Source: Solirubrobacterales bacterium (GTDB lineage: Bacteria; Actinomycetota; Thermoleophilia; Solirubrobacterales; 70-9). Taken from it: a stretch of DNA of 38,341 nt. The translations under genes were made by a program, and so were the position numbers. Below, in pieces: positions 17,314-25,810 of this stretch. The DNA is taken from the NCBI GenBank assembly GCA_021154855.1, contig JAJKHV010000106.1, positions 1-38,341 of the forward strand, in the 5' to 3' direction. Each line of letters opens with the position of its first letter. Position 1 is the first letter of the stretch. Under the pieces are notes generated by a model. The model ran no database searches and had not been told where the DNA came from. It worked only from the letters and a program-made list of their open reading frames with translations.

Positions 17314-19212
17314 ATGGCCCAGCGGATCCCCCGCGACGAATCGCTGAGCCGCGTCCACGGCGTCGGCGCTCTGTTTGCCGCCGCCTACGGCAACGTCGGC
17401 TCCTCGATCTATTACGCGCTCGGGGTCACGGCGGCGTTTGCGCTCGGGCTGACGCCGGTCGCCTTCGTCATCTCGGGGCTGATCTTCGCCGCCACGGCGG
17501 CCACCTATGCGGAGGCGACCGTGATGTTCCCCGAGGCCGGCGGCTCCTCTAGCTTCGCCCGCCACGCCTTCAACGAGCTGATCAGCTTCGTCGCGGCCTG
17601 GGGGCAGATGCTCAACTACGTGATCACGGTTGCGATCTCGGCCTACTTCGTCCCCCACTACCTGGCGGTGTTCTGGGAGCCGCTGGGACACGGGCCGGGC
17701 GACATCATCGCCGGCGGCGTGGTCATCGTCTTCCTCGCCGTGCTCAACATCCGCGGCTCGCAGGAGTCGGCCAAGCTCAACCTGATCCTCGCCGTCGCCG
17801 ACCTCGCCACTCAGGTCGTCCTGGTCGGGATAGGCGTCGTGCTGGTGCTCAGCCCGCAGGTGCTGGTCGACAACGTCCACCTCGGAGTCGCCCCGACCTG
17901 GAGTGACTTTGCCCTCGGCATCGCGGTCGGGATGATCGCCTACACCGGGATCGAGACGATCTCCAACATGGCCGAGGAGGCCAAGGACGCGGCGAGGACG
18001 ATCCCGCGCAGCGTCGGCCTCGTCGTGATCGCCGTGCTCGGCCTCTACCTGCTGATCCCGGTGGTCGCCCTCTCGGCGATGCCGGTGGTCCAAAACGCCG
18101 CCGGGCACTACACGACCGCGCTGGGCAGCGAGTTCGCCAACGACCCGATCCTCGGCATCGTCGAGAACCTCGGCCTCAGCTCCGGCCCGACCGAAGTGCT
18201 GCGCTTCTACGTCGGCGTCCTCGCCGCGGTGATCCTGCTGATCGCCACCAACGCCGGCCTGATCGGCGTCTCACGCCTCACCTACTCGATGGGCCAGCAT
18301 CGCCAGCTGCCCGAGGGCCTGCGCCAGGTCCATCCCAAGTACCGCACCCCATACATCGCGATCCTCGTCTTCGCCGCGATCGCGATGATCACCCTGGTCC
18401 CGGGGCAGACCGACTTCCTGGCGACGATGTACTCCTTCGGCGCGATGCTCTCCTTCACGATCGCCCATATCTCGGTGATCCAGCTGCGCCGCAACAACCG
18501 CGATGCCGAGCGCACCTGGAAGCCGCCGCTCAACTTCCGCGCCTTCGGCTTCGAGGTGCCGCTCACCGCCGTCCTCGGAGGCCTCGGCACCTTTGCCGCC
18601 TGGATCGTCGTGATGGCGCTCAACCCACGCACGCTCGCGGTCGGCATCGGCTGGATGGTCCTCGGCCTCGTCATCTACGTGCTCTACCGACGCAACCAGA
18701 AGCTGCCCCTGACCGAGACGGTCAAGGTCCTGACGCCGGAGCCGCTCGGCGTCGAGGAGATCGAGTACCGCAGCGTCCTGGTCGCCTTCGAGGACGACCA
18801 GCCCTTCTCCGAGGAGGTGGTGGCCACGGCGATCAAGCTCGCCTCCAAGCGCCGCCGCGGGATCCACGTGCACTCGATGCTGACCGTGCCCACCCACCTG
18901 CCGCTGGACTCCGATCTGCCCGACCAAGAGGGCGCGGCGCAGAGCAAGATCGAGCAGGCGAAGCTGATCGGCGGTCAGCGGGTGACCGGCCACGTCGAGC
19001 GAGTCCGTCCCGGCCAGGCCGGCTATGACATCGCCGACGAGGCGAAGTTGATCAACGCCGCCGCCGTGGTCGTCGGCCTGCGCTACCGCAACGGTCGCCC
19101 GCTCTACGACAAGACGCTGCAGACCGTCCTCGGCGAGCGCCCCTGCCGCGTCATCGTCGTCTCCGAACAGGGTGCGCAGCGGGGTGGCGAGCTGGTTCCC
19201 GCCCCTGTGTGA
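17314..19212 (+). CDS. APC-superfamily permease with C-terminal USP-like region
   Basis: SSIYYALGVTAAFALGLTPVAFVISGLIFAATAATYAEATVMFPEAGGSSSFARHAFNEL; many TM segments; hydrophilic ~150 aa C-terminus (YRSVLVAFEDDQPFSEEVVATAIKLA...AAAVVVGLRYRNG). Confidence 0.85.
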   Translation: MAQRIPRDESLSRVHGVGALFAAAYGNVGSSIYYALGVTAAFALGLTPVAFVISGLIFAATAATYAEATVMFPEAGGSSSFARHAFNELISFVAAWGQMLNYVITVAISAYFVPHYLAVFWEPLGHGPGDIIAGGVVIVFLAVLNIRGSQESAKLNLILAVADLATQVVLVGIGVVLVLSPQVLVDNVHLGVAPTWSDFALGIAVGMIAYTGIETISNMAEEAKDAARTIPRSVGLVVIAVLGLYLLIPVVALSAMPVVQNAAGHYTTALGSEFANDPILGIVENLGLSSGPTEVLRFYVGVLAAVILLIATNAGLIGVSRLTYSMGQHRQLPEGLRQVHPKYRTPYIAILVFAAIAMITLVPGQTDFLATMYSFGAMLSFTIAHISVIQLRRNNRDAERTWKPPLNFRAFGFEVPLTAVLGGLGTFAAWIVVMALNPRTLAVGIGWMVLGLVIYVLYRRNQKLPLTETVKVLTPEPLGVEEIEYRSVLVAFEDDQPFSEEVVATAIKLASKRRRGIHVHSMLTVPTHLPLDSDLPDQEGAAQSKIEQAKLIGGQRVTGHVERVRPGQAGYDIADEAKLINAAAVVVGLRYRNGRPLYDKTLQTVLGERPCRVIVVSEQGAQRGGELVPAPV

Positions 19213-19280
19213 AGGGAGACTCCTCAGCGTGACTATCCTCGGTGGCGCCATCTGCTGATGGCTCCTTAGAATCAAGAGCG

Positions 19281-19469
19281 ATGGCCTCTCCCGAGCGGAT
19301 CTACCAGGGTTCCGTCCGCGCTCTCTCACTCGTCTTCGTTGCCCTGGGCCTGCTGATCCTGATCAGCACCCTTGCCAACGGCGGCGGCCCTCTCTCGGTC
19401 GGCACCCTGCTGGGCATCGCCTTCCTCGCCGTCGGCGCCGGCCGGCTCTGGATAGCGTCTCGTACGTGA
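19281..19469 (+). CDS. Small hypothetical membrane protein (62 aa, two TM segments)
   Basis: MASPERIYQGSVRALSLVFVALGLLILISTLANGGGPLSVGTLLGIAFLAVGAGRLWIASRT; GTGA overlap with next gene. Confidence 0.6.
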   Translation: MASPERIYQGSVRALSLVFVALGLLILISTLANGGGPLSVGTLLGIAFLAVGAGRLWIASRT

Positions 19470-21469
19470 GCGAGCCCGGGCAAGTCGAGCAGCCTTCGAA
19501 ACCGCGGCTGGAGCCGCTCCTACAGCGCGCCACCGGCGTGCCGGGGCTCTTCGTCGCGGTCTACTCCTCGGTCGGCTTCTCGATCTACTTCGCGCTGGGC
19601 GTCGTCGCCGATCGCGGCCTCGGGCTGACGCCGCTGATCTTCCTCGTCGCCGGCCTGCTCTTCGTCCTCACCACGCTCAGCTACGTCGAGGGAGGCGCGA
19701 TGCTGCGCGAACGCGGCGGCTCCTCGAGCTTTGCCCGCAACGCCTTCAACGAGCTGATTGCCTTCATCGCCGGCTGGGCGATCCTGATCGATTACCTGAT
19801 CGTCGCCGCCCTGGCGGCGATCTCGGTGCCGCATTACCTGGAGCCGATCTCCTCGGACCTCTCGGAGGCAGGCTGGGAGATCGGCATCGCCGGCGCCGTG
19901 ATCGTCGCTGCCTGCACGCTCAACATGCTCAACATCACCGGGCGCAGCCGTGAGCGGCCGCTGGCGATCCTCGCCCTCGCCGACATCGCTCTGCAGCTGG
20001 CCGTGATCGTCGTCGGCGCCCTTGCGGTCCTCCATCCCGACCGCCTCACGGACCAGATCAACCTCTTCACCAGCCCCGACTTCCACGACATCGTCTACGC
20101 CTCGGTGGTGGCGATGCTCGCCTACGCCGGCATCGAGGCCGCCTCCGACCTCGCCCCCGACATCAATGTCGATCCCCGCGACCTCAAACGCATCGTCTCG
20201 GTCGGCGCCCTGGCGGTCCCGCTCGTCTACGCCGGCATGGCGGCGATCGCGCTCATGGCGGTGCCGGTGATCGCCGGCCCCGACGGGCCCCAGACCGCGC
20301 TCGGCAACGAATTCGTCGAGGCGCCGGTGCTCGGCGTGGTCTCCGCTTACCACCCGGTCTGGGTCTCGCACCTGATGCGCTGGGCGGTCGCGCTGATCGC
20401 CACCCCAGTCCTCTTCTGGGCCGTTACGACCGCCCTGCTCGGCGTCTCCCGCCACATCTACACGCTGGCGATCAACCGCCAGATCCCCAGCTGGCTGGGC
20501 AAGCTCAACAGCCGCCATGCGACGCCGCAGGTGGCGATCGCGATCTCCGGCCTGATCGCGATCGGCCTGGTCTTGCCGACCAACGTCAAGCTGCTCGCCG
20601 GCCTCTACGCCTTTGGGGCGATGCTGGCGATCACGATCGCCCAGCTCTCGATCCTGCGCCTGCGGGTCTCCCAGCCCGACCGTCCGCGCCCCTTCCGCGT
20701 CCCCCTCGACGTCGAGTGGCGTGGCGCCCAGCTTCCGCTGCCGGCCATCTTCGCCGCAATCGTCAGCGCCCTTGCCTTCGTCAGCGTGCTGGTCTACCAC
20801 GAGACCGCCCGCTGGGCCGGCCTCGGCTGGATGACCTTTGGCCTGCTCTTCTACGTCGTCTATCGCAAGGGCTTCGAGGGGACGACGCTGACCAAGCGGG
20901 TCTCGGTCAGCGAGCGGGCGCTGACCAAGCAGCTGCCCGAGGTCGCCTTCCGCAACATCCTCGTGCCCGTTTTCGGCACCAAGCTCGACGACGACATCAT
21001 CGCCACCGCGGGCCGGCTCGCCGCGGCCGAGCAGGAGGAGGCCGAGAGCGGGGAGGACGAAACTCGGCTCGACCTCATCTACGTGATCGAGGTGCCGCTG
21101 ACGCTGCCACTCGACGCGCAGCTTTCGCCCGAGGTCGAACACGAGGCGTGGCGGGCGCTGCAGCGCGCCAGCGACGTCGGCGAGGAGTATGCGGACGTCG
21201 AGGTGACGACCGAGGTCGTGCGTGCCCGTGGCGTCGGCGCCGGCATCGTCGAAGCGGCGCGCCGCAAGGGCACTGAGGCGATCGTGATCGGCGGTGAGCC
21301 GCCGACGAAGATCAGGGGCGGCGCCAGGCTCGGCGGCATCGGCGCCGCCAAGCCGGCCGAGATCGGCGCCGCGACCGAGTACGTGCTGAAGAAGGCCCCC
21401 TGTCGCGTGCTGCTGACGGCGCCTCCGGAGGCGCCTGAGCGGTCAACTGAGCCCTTGTCGGCCGGTTAG
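19466..21469 (+). CDS. APC-superfamily permease with C-terminal USP-like region (paralog of 17314..19212)
   Basis: Shared SIYFALGVVADRGLGLTPLIFLVAGLLF...GGSSSFARNAFNELIAF; C-terminal FRNILVPVFGTKLDDDIIATAGRLA...EAIVIGGEPP. Confidence 0.85.
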   Translation: MSEPGQVEQPSKPRLEPLLQRATGVPGLFVAVYSSVGFSIYFALGVVADRGLGLTPLIFLVAGLLFVLTTLSYVEGGAMLRERGGSSSFARNAFNELIAFIAGWAILIDYLIVAALAAISVPHYLEPISSDLSEAGWEIGIAGAVIVAACTLNMLNITGRSRERPLAILALADIALQLAVIVVGALAVLHPDRLTDQINLFTSPDFHDIVYASVVAMLAYAGIEAASDLAPDINVDPRDLKRIVSVGALAVPLVYAGMAAIALMAVPVIAGPDGPQTALGNEFVEAPVLGVVSAYHPVWVSHLMRWAVALIATPVLFWAVTTALLGVSRHIYTLAINRQIPSWLGKLNSRHATPQVAIAISGLIAIGLVLPTNVKLLAGLYAFGAMLAITIAQLSILRLRVSQPDRPRPFRVPLDVEWRGAQLPLPAIFAAIVSALAFVSVLVYHETARWAGLGWMTFGLLFYVVYRKGFEGTTLTKRVSVSERALTKQLPEVAFRNILVPVFGTKLDDDIIATAGRLAAAEQEEAESGEDETRLDLIYVIEVPLTLPLDAQLSPEVEHEAWRALQRASDVGEEYADVEVTTEVVRARGVGAGIVEAARRKGTEAIVIGGEPPTKIRGGARLGGIGAAKPAEIGAATEYVLKKAPCRVLLTAPPEAPERSTEPLSAG

Positions 21470-22029
21470 CGATTGCCGCAGACTTTGAACCCAACGTCGC
21501 CGGCGAGCTTGTCGGATTCCGCGAAGATCTTGTCCGCCGAGCGGAAGAGGGTCTGAGGTTCTTCGGCTCCTCTTTCGATGCCGTCTTCGACCGCGCTCAA
21601 ATACGCGTTGACCTTTGCCTCGTCGCCGCTCGGTGCGGCCAGCGCCTTCAACTCATCGAGCTGCCGATCAAGCGCCGGTATGCCGATCGTTTCGATCACT
21701 TCGACTTCGTGAGCTTTGGTTTCAGACGGCGATTCGCCGCTTTCCCCGATTTCTTTGATGCCCTCTTTTTCCAGGTAAGAGCCGAGTTCGGATTCGACTT
21801 CCCTTTTCCCTTTTGAGCAAATTGCATCAGCCTGCTTGATGAAGGTCGATTTGGTCGGAGGGGGCGTTTCAGCGATTTCCTGACTGTCGCTGCTGTCAGC
21901 GCCACCGCTGTTGCCACCGCCCCCACCGCTGTCGTCGCTGCCACTACCGCCGCCACAGCCCGCCAATGCAAGGCAGGCGATCACCGAGAAGCCGAGGATG
22001 AGTCGTTTCATCGAGATCAAAGCTCCCAT
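21466..22029 (-). CDS. Small secreted lipoprotein
   Basis: MKRLILGFSVIACLALAGCGGG lipobox; TKSTFIKQADAICSKGKREVE and C-terminal VGFKVCG resemble 24820..25536. Confidence 0.75.
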   Translation of the reverse strand: MGALISMKRLILGFSVIACLALAGCGGGSGSDDSGGGGGNSGGADSSDSQEIAETPPPTKSTFIKQADAICSKGKREVESELGSYLEKEGIKEIGESGESPSETKAHEVEVIETIGIPALDRQLDELKALAAPSGDEAKVNAYLSAVEDGIERGAEEPQTLFRSADKIFAESDKLAGDVGFKVCGNR

Positions 22030-22149
22030 AGCGGCAGAAGAATATAGATTAATCGGAAAGCCCGTCGATTCCGGAGCTCGCTTCTATCGCGATCGTGAGG
22101 TCCGAGCAAAGCGCGGACGAGAGCGAGTCATTGATCTAGACTCACCGCC

Positions 22150-22623
22150 ATGTTCATCCTGATTGTCGGCTGCGGCCGAGTCGGGTCCTCAGTGGCCCGC
22201 GCAATGCTGAGTGAAGGCCACGAAGTCTCCTGCCTCGACGAGGACCCTGAGTCGCACGCGCGGCTCGAGGTGGGGCTCGACAAGGGCTGGGAGGACCTCG
22301 GCGGCCAGTTCACGGTCGGCGCCGGCCTGGAGACCGACGCACTCCTCGCCGCCGGAATCGAGAACGCCGACGCCTTTATCGCCTCGACCGATGGCGACAA
22401 CACGAACATCGTGATTGCCCAGATCGCCCAGCGCCGCTATGAGGTGCCGACCGTGATCGCACGCATCCTCGACCCGCTGCGGGCCGAGTGGTATGAGCGC
22501 CAGGGGATGCACACGATCTGCCCCACCCGTGTCGCGATCGACATGCTCGAGAGCGCCGTCCGCGAAGGCGCCCCGCGTTCCGCCGGTTCCCCCGACGGCA
22601 ACGGCGCGGCGGAAGCCGCGTAG
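22150..22623 (+). CDS. TrkA/RCK_N-domain potassium-uptake regulatory protein (CeoB-like)
   Basis: MFILIVGCGRVGSSVARAMLSEGHEVSCLDEDPES Rossmann motif; DGDNTNIVIAQIAQRRY. Confidence 0.85.
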   Translation: MFILIVGCGRVGSSVARAMLSEGHEVSCLDEDPESHARLEVGLDKGWEDLGGQFTVGAGLETDALLAAGIENADAFIASTDGDNTNIVIAQIAQRRYEVPTVIARILDPLRAEWYERQGMHTICPTRVAIDMLESAVREGAPRSAGSPDGNGAAEAA

Positions 22624-22639
22624 GGGACGGACGGGCCGC

Positions 22640-23335
22640 ATGTACATCATCGTTGTCGGCGCGGGGAAGGTGGGCTGGAACCTGGCCCGCGAGCTGCTCG
22701 ACAAGAAGCATGAGGTGACGGTGATCGAGAACAACCGTCGCCGCTACCTGACGGTCGAGCAGGAGCTCGAGCACAATGTCTCCTACGGCGACGCCTCGGA
22801 GCTCTGGGTGCTCGAGCGGGCCGGGATCCAGCGCGCCGACATGGTGATCGCGGTCACCGGCGACGACGAGGACAACATGCTGATCTGCCAGGTCGCGCGA
22901 GAGAAGTACGAGGTCGAGAGGATCATCGCCCGGGTCAACAACCCGCGCAACAAGCCTCACTTCGACCTGCTTGGGATCAAGCCCTCGGTTTCAGCGACCG
23001 ACCTGATCCTCCGCCTGCTCGAGCATGAGGTCCCCGACTACGGCCTCGTCCACCTGCTCGACCTGCAGGAGGAGCAGCTGGAGATCATCGAGATGCTGCT
23101 CGGCAAGGACTGCGCCGTCACTGGCCGCCGCGTCGGCGACCTGAAGATGCCGGAAGGCAGCCTGCTGATCTCGATCCTGCGCAACGGCAAGGGCTTCGTG
23201 CCCGGACCCGACACGGTGCTCGAAGTGGGTGACGAGGTGCTCGCCGTGCTCGACCCTGGTCACGAGGAGCAGCTCAAGGTCCTCTTCGGGCCGGGCGACG
23301 GATCCAACGGCAACCGCAGCGACGACGGTGGCTGA
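22640..23335 (+). CDS. TrkA/RCK_N+RCK_C protein (CeoC-like)
   Basis: MYIIVVGAGKVGWNLARELLDKKHEVTVIENN; DDEDNMLICQVAREKY; C-terminal RCK_C-like GSLLISILRNGKGFVPGPDTVLEVGDEVLAVL. Confidence 0.87.
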   Translation: MYIIVVGAGKVGWNLARELLDKKHEVTVIENNRRRYLTVEQELEHNVSYGDASELWVLERAGIQRADMVIAVTGDDEDNMLICQVAREKYEVERIIARVNNPRNKPHFDLLGIKPSVSATDLILRLLEHEVPDYGLVHLLDLQEEQLEIIEMLLGKDCAVTGRRVGDLKMPEGSLLISILRNGKGFVPGPDTVLEVGDEVLAVLDPGHEEQLKVLFGPGDGSNGNRSDDGG

Positions 23336-24560
23336 CCGCCAGGTCGACTTCCTCCTGATCGGCGGTGGCATGGCCTCCGCCCATTGCGCGGCGGAGCTGC
23401 GCCGGCGCGGCGCCGCGGGGTCGGTGCTGCTGGTCGGCCGCGAGCCCGAGCCGCCCTACGAACGCCCACCGCTCTCCAAGGAGTACATGCGCGCGGAGGC
23501 CGAGCGGGCCGACGCCTACGTCAATCCGCCCTCCTGGTATGAGGAGAACGGCGTCGAGCTGCTCAGCGGGACCAACGTGATGTCGCTCGACCCCGGGGCG
23601 CGCACGGCGAAGCTGCAGGGCGGGGAGGAGGTCGGCTTCGGCAAGGCTCTGATCGCCACCGGGGCGATGGTGAACATCCTTCGCGTCGAGGGCGCCGAGA
23701 ACGAGGGCATTCACTATCTGCGCGCCTTTGGCAACTCCGACGCGATCCGCGCCGACGCCGAGGCGGCTGAGCACGTCGTCCTGATCGGCGGCAGCTACAT
23801 CGGCGCCGAGGTGGCGGCCTCGCTGACCGCACGCGGTACCAAGTGCACGATCGTGGCGATGGAGGACATTGCGCTCTCGCGCAGCTTCGGCGAGGACGCC
23901 GGCCGCTGGTTTCACCAGCTGCTCGAGTCCAAGGGCGTGACGATCCACGGCGGCGAGGTCCTCGAGGCCTACGAGGGCGACGGCCGGGTCAAGGCCGTGC
24001 TGACCAAGAGCGGCCTCTCGATCGAGTGCGACGCGGTGGTCGTCGGGGCGGGGGTGCGGCCCGACACGATGCTCGCCCAGCGCGCCGGCCTCGAGGTCGA
24101 CGGAGGCATCGTCTGCGATTCGAAGCTGCAGACCTCCGCCGAGGGCATCTACGCCGCCGGCGACTGCTGCTCTTATGACAGCGTCATCCACGGCCGCCGC
24201 CTGCACGTCGAGCACTGGGATGTGGCGATGCAGCAGGGCATGCACGCCGCCCGCAACATGCTGGGCGGGGATGCCGACTACGAGGTCGTGCCCTATTTCT
24301 TCAGCGACCTCGCCGACTGGGCAAGCCTCGAGTACGTCGGCCCGGCCTACGAGTGGGATGAAGAGATCTGGCGTGGCGATCGCGAGAGCGGCGAGTTCTC
24401 CGTCTGGTACCTGAAGGCCGGCCGCATCGCCGGTGCCCTAAGCGTCGGGCGCTCCGAAGACCTCGCCGAGGCGCGTCGCATGCTCGCCGACCGCGTCGAC
24501 GTATCGGCCGCGAAGGCACAGATAGCCGACGCGAACAGCGATCTGTCGACGATCTCCTGA
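23328..24560 (+). CDS. FAD-dependent pyridine nucleotide-disulphide oxidoreductase
   Basis: VDFLLIGGGMASAHCAAELRRRGAAGSVLLVG; VVLIGGSYIGAEVAASLTARG; GIYAAGDC. GTG start 23328 overlaps the upstream stop by 8 nt. Confidence 0.82.
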   Translation: MADRQVDFLLIGGGMASAHCAAELRRRGAAGSVLLVGREPEPPYERPPLSKEYMRAEAERADAYVNPPSWYEENGVELLSGTNVMSLDPGARTAKLQGGEEVGFGKALIATGAMVNILRVEGAENEGIHYLRAFGNSDAIRADAEAAEHVVLIGGSYIGAEVAASLTARGTKCTIVAMEDIALSRSFGEDAGRWFHQLLESKGVTIHGGEVLEAYEGDGRVKAVLTKSGLSIECDAVVVGAGVRPDTMLAQRAGLEVDGGIVCDSKLQTSAEGIYAAGDCCSYDSVIHGRRLHVEHWDVAMQQGMHAARNMLGGDADYEVVPYFFSDLADWASLEYVGPAYEWDEEIWRGDRESGEFSVWYLKAGRIAGALSVGRSEDLAEARRMLADRVDVSAAKAQIADANSDLSTIS

Positions 24561-24563
24561 CGC

Positions 24564-24607
24564 GCATCCGACTTTGACCCCGCCCGGAGGGGGTGGATGT
24601 CGGACGC
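24564..24607. repeat. Imperfect palindrome gcatccgactttgaccc...gggtggatgtcggacgc
   Basis: 13/17 paired arms; left arm shares GCATCCGANNTTGACC with the palindrome at 28551..28596. Confidence 0.5.
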
Positions 24608-24696
24608 CTCCGCCTCGGTCAGCGTCGTATCGCTGTCCCTGAGCTTGGGGTCTGAGCCGACCCCGCCCGCCCGTCAGTATTCTTCGCTCTTCGCCT

Positions 24697-24768
24697 TGCG
24701 CCCTGGTGTAATTGGCAACACGCCAGTCTCTGGAACTGGAATTTGGGGTTCGAGTCCCTGGGGCGCAG
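24697..24768 (+). tRNA. tRNA-Gln (anticodon CTG)
   Basis: Hand-folded cloverleaf: acceptor tgcgccc/gggcgca, D arm gtgt/acac, anticodon stem ccagt/actgg with loop ctCTGga, T arm tgggg-ttcgagt-ccctg; no encoded CCA immediately after discriminator. Confidence 0.9.
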
Positions 24769-24819
24769 TCCAAAATGCCTGCAGGAGCGTCTAATCGCTT
24801 TGCTAGCTTCGCTTCACTC

Positions 24820-25536
24820 GTGAATCCTCGTTACAAGCTCCTCCTTGTCCTGCCGACCGTCGCTTTGGTAATCGTCGGCTGCGGTGGCGGCGGCGATGAT
24901 TCGACCGCATCGGCACCGGCGACGACCGAAGCGACGACACCCGCGCTGACCAAGGGGGAGTTGATCGAACAGGGCGACGCGATTTGCGCCGAGGTCAATG
25001 CTGCAGTCGGCACGGTCGGCTCGAGCAGCACTGAAACCGGCAGTCCGGCGGCGCAGGCCGCCGACCTCTACAGCGGCATGGTCGCCAGCCTCGAGAACCT
25101 CGGCACGCCGGCCGAAACCGATGGCTACGCTGAATTCAGCAGTGCCGCCGATGAACTTTCGACGGCTGAGGGTGAAATCAAACTCGCGGCCGAGCGCAGC
25201 GACACGCCGGGCCTCGAAGCTGCCGAATCCAACGCCTCGGCAGCCCTTTCCTCGTTTCAGGAAGTCGCCCAGGAATACGGCTTCGAAGATTGCAGCGAAG
25301 GCCCCAGCGCGGTGACGCCAAGCGCGACGCCTGAATCCGGCGAAGCCGGAGCGGGCGAAGAAGTCGAAGCGGTCGAACCCGAAGCTGTCGAACCGGAAGC
25401 CGAAGCCGAACCAGCGCCTGAAGTCGCCCCCGAAACCGGCGGTGCCGGCGGCACCGCCGAAGGCGGCGGCACCGCTGGCGCCCCGGAAGGCGGCGGCACG
25501 ACCGGCGGCGAATCCGGCGGCATCGGCCCCGGCTAG
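24820..25536 (+). CDS. Secreted lipoprotein with Glu/Pro/Gly-rich C-terminal tail
   Basis: GTG start gives MNPRYKLLLVLPTVALVIVGCGGG lipobox; TKGELIEQGDAICAEVNAAVG; YGFEDC. The ORF-track start at 24712 lies inside the tRNA. Confidence 0.78.
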   Translation: MNPRYKLLLVLPTVALVIVGCGGGGDDSTASAPATTEATTPALTKGELIEQGDAICAEVNAAVGTVGSSSTETGSPAAQAADLYSGMVASLENLGTPAETDGYAEFSSAADELSTAEGEIKLAAERSDTPGLEAAESNASAALSSFQEVAQEYGFEDCSEGPSAVTPSATPESGEAGAGEEVEAVEPEAVEPEAEAEPAPEVAPETGGAGGTAEGGGTAGAPEGGGTTGGESGGIGPG

Positions 25537-25545
25537 CCGCCGGGG
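25527..25545 (+). terminator. Hairpin ccccggc-tagcc-gccgggg with the stop codon in the loop
   Basis: 7-bp perfect stem; TAG stop (25534-25536) lies in the loop. Confidence 0.4.
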
Positions 25546-25633
25546 CAATGCTTCCCCTGCTAAAGCCGAACCCGTTGTGCCATCGGGTGTAACGCTTTGT
25601 CCCCCTCCTGGGGGGCAAGCACGTTGCACCCGG

Positions 25634-25810
25634 GTCGCTCACACGGCTCACCGGTCGCCCACCCGGGCCGCCCGTGGGTTGCTCCTTGGCTCACCGGTCG
25701 CTCACTCGGGCCCGTCGTGGTCGCTCGCCCCGGCGCGTGGGGGTCGCTGCGGCTGGGTCCCCGCCTGAGTCGCTCACGCGGCAGGCCCCCGCCTGAGTCG
25801 CTCACGCGGC
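25634..25810. repeat. Degenerate intergenic repeat tract (GTCGCTCAC-containing units)
   Basis: Exact 24-bp repeat ccccgcctgagtcgctcacgcggc at 25759..25782 and 25787..25810; ggctcaccggtcgc[ct]cac[ct]cggg at 25645 and 25688. Confidence 0.7.

Noticed and set aside
17194-18108. Long minus-strand ORF (304 aa) antisense to APC permease
   Set aside because: Asp/His/Arg/Gly-rich translation typical of the antisense of a high-GC gene; the + strand is a clear permease.
19520-21142. 540-aa minus-strand ORF
   Set aside because: Antisense shadow of the second permease; no recognizable motifs and biased composition.
23274-24245. 323-aa minus-strand ORF
   Set aside because: Antisense to the FAD oxidoreductase, which has GxGxxG motifs.
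24712-24819. 5' part of the ORF-track call 24712..25536
   Set aside because: Overlaps the tRNA-Gln; lipoprotein signal peptide begins at GTG 24820.
25634-25810. CRISPR array
   Set aside because: Repeats are degenerate, irregularly spaced and lack unique spacers; no cas genes in window.
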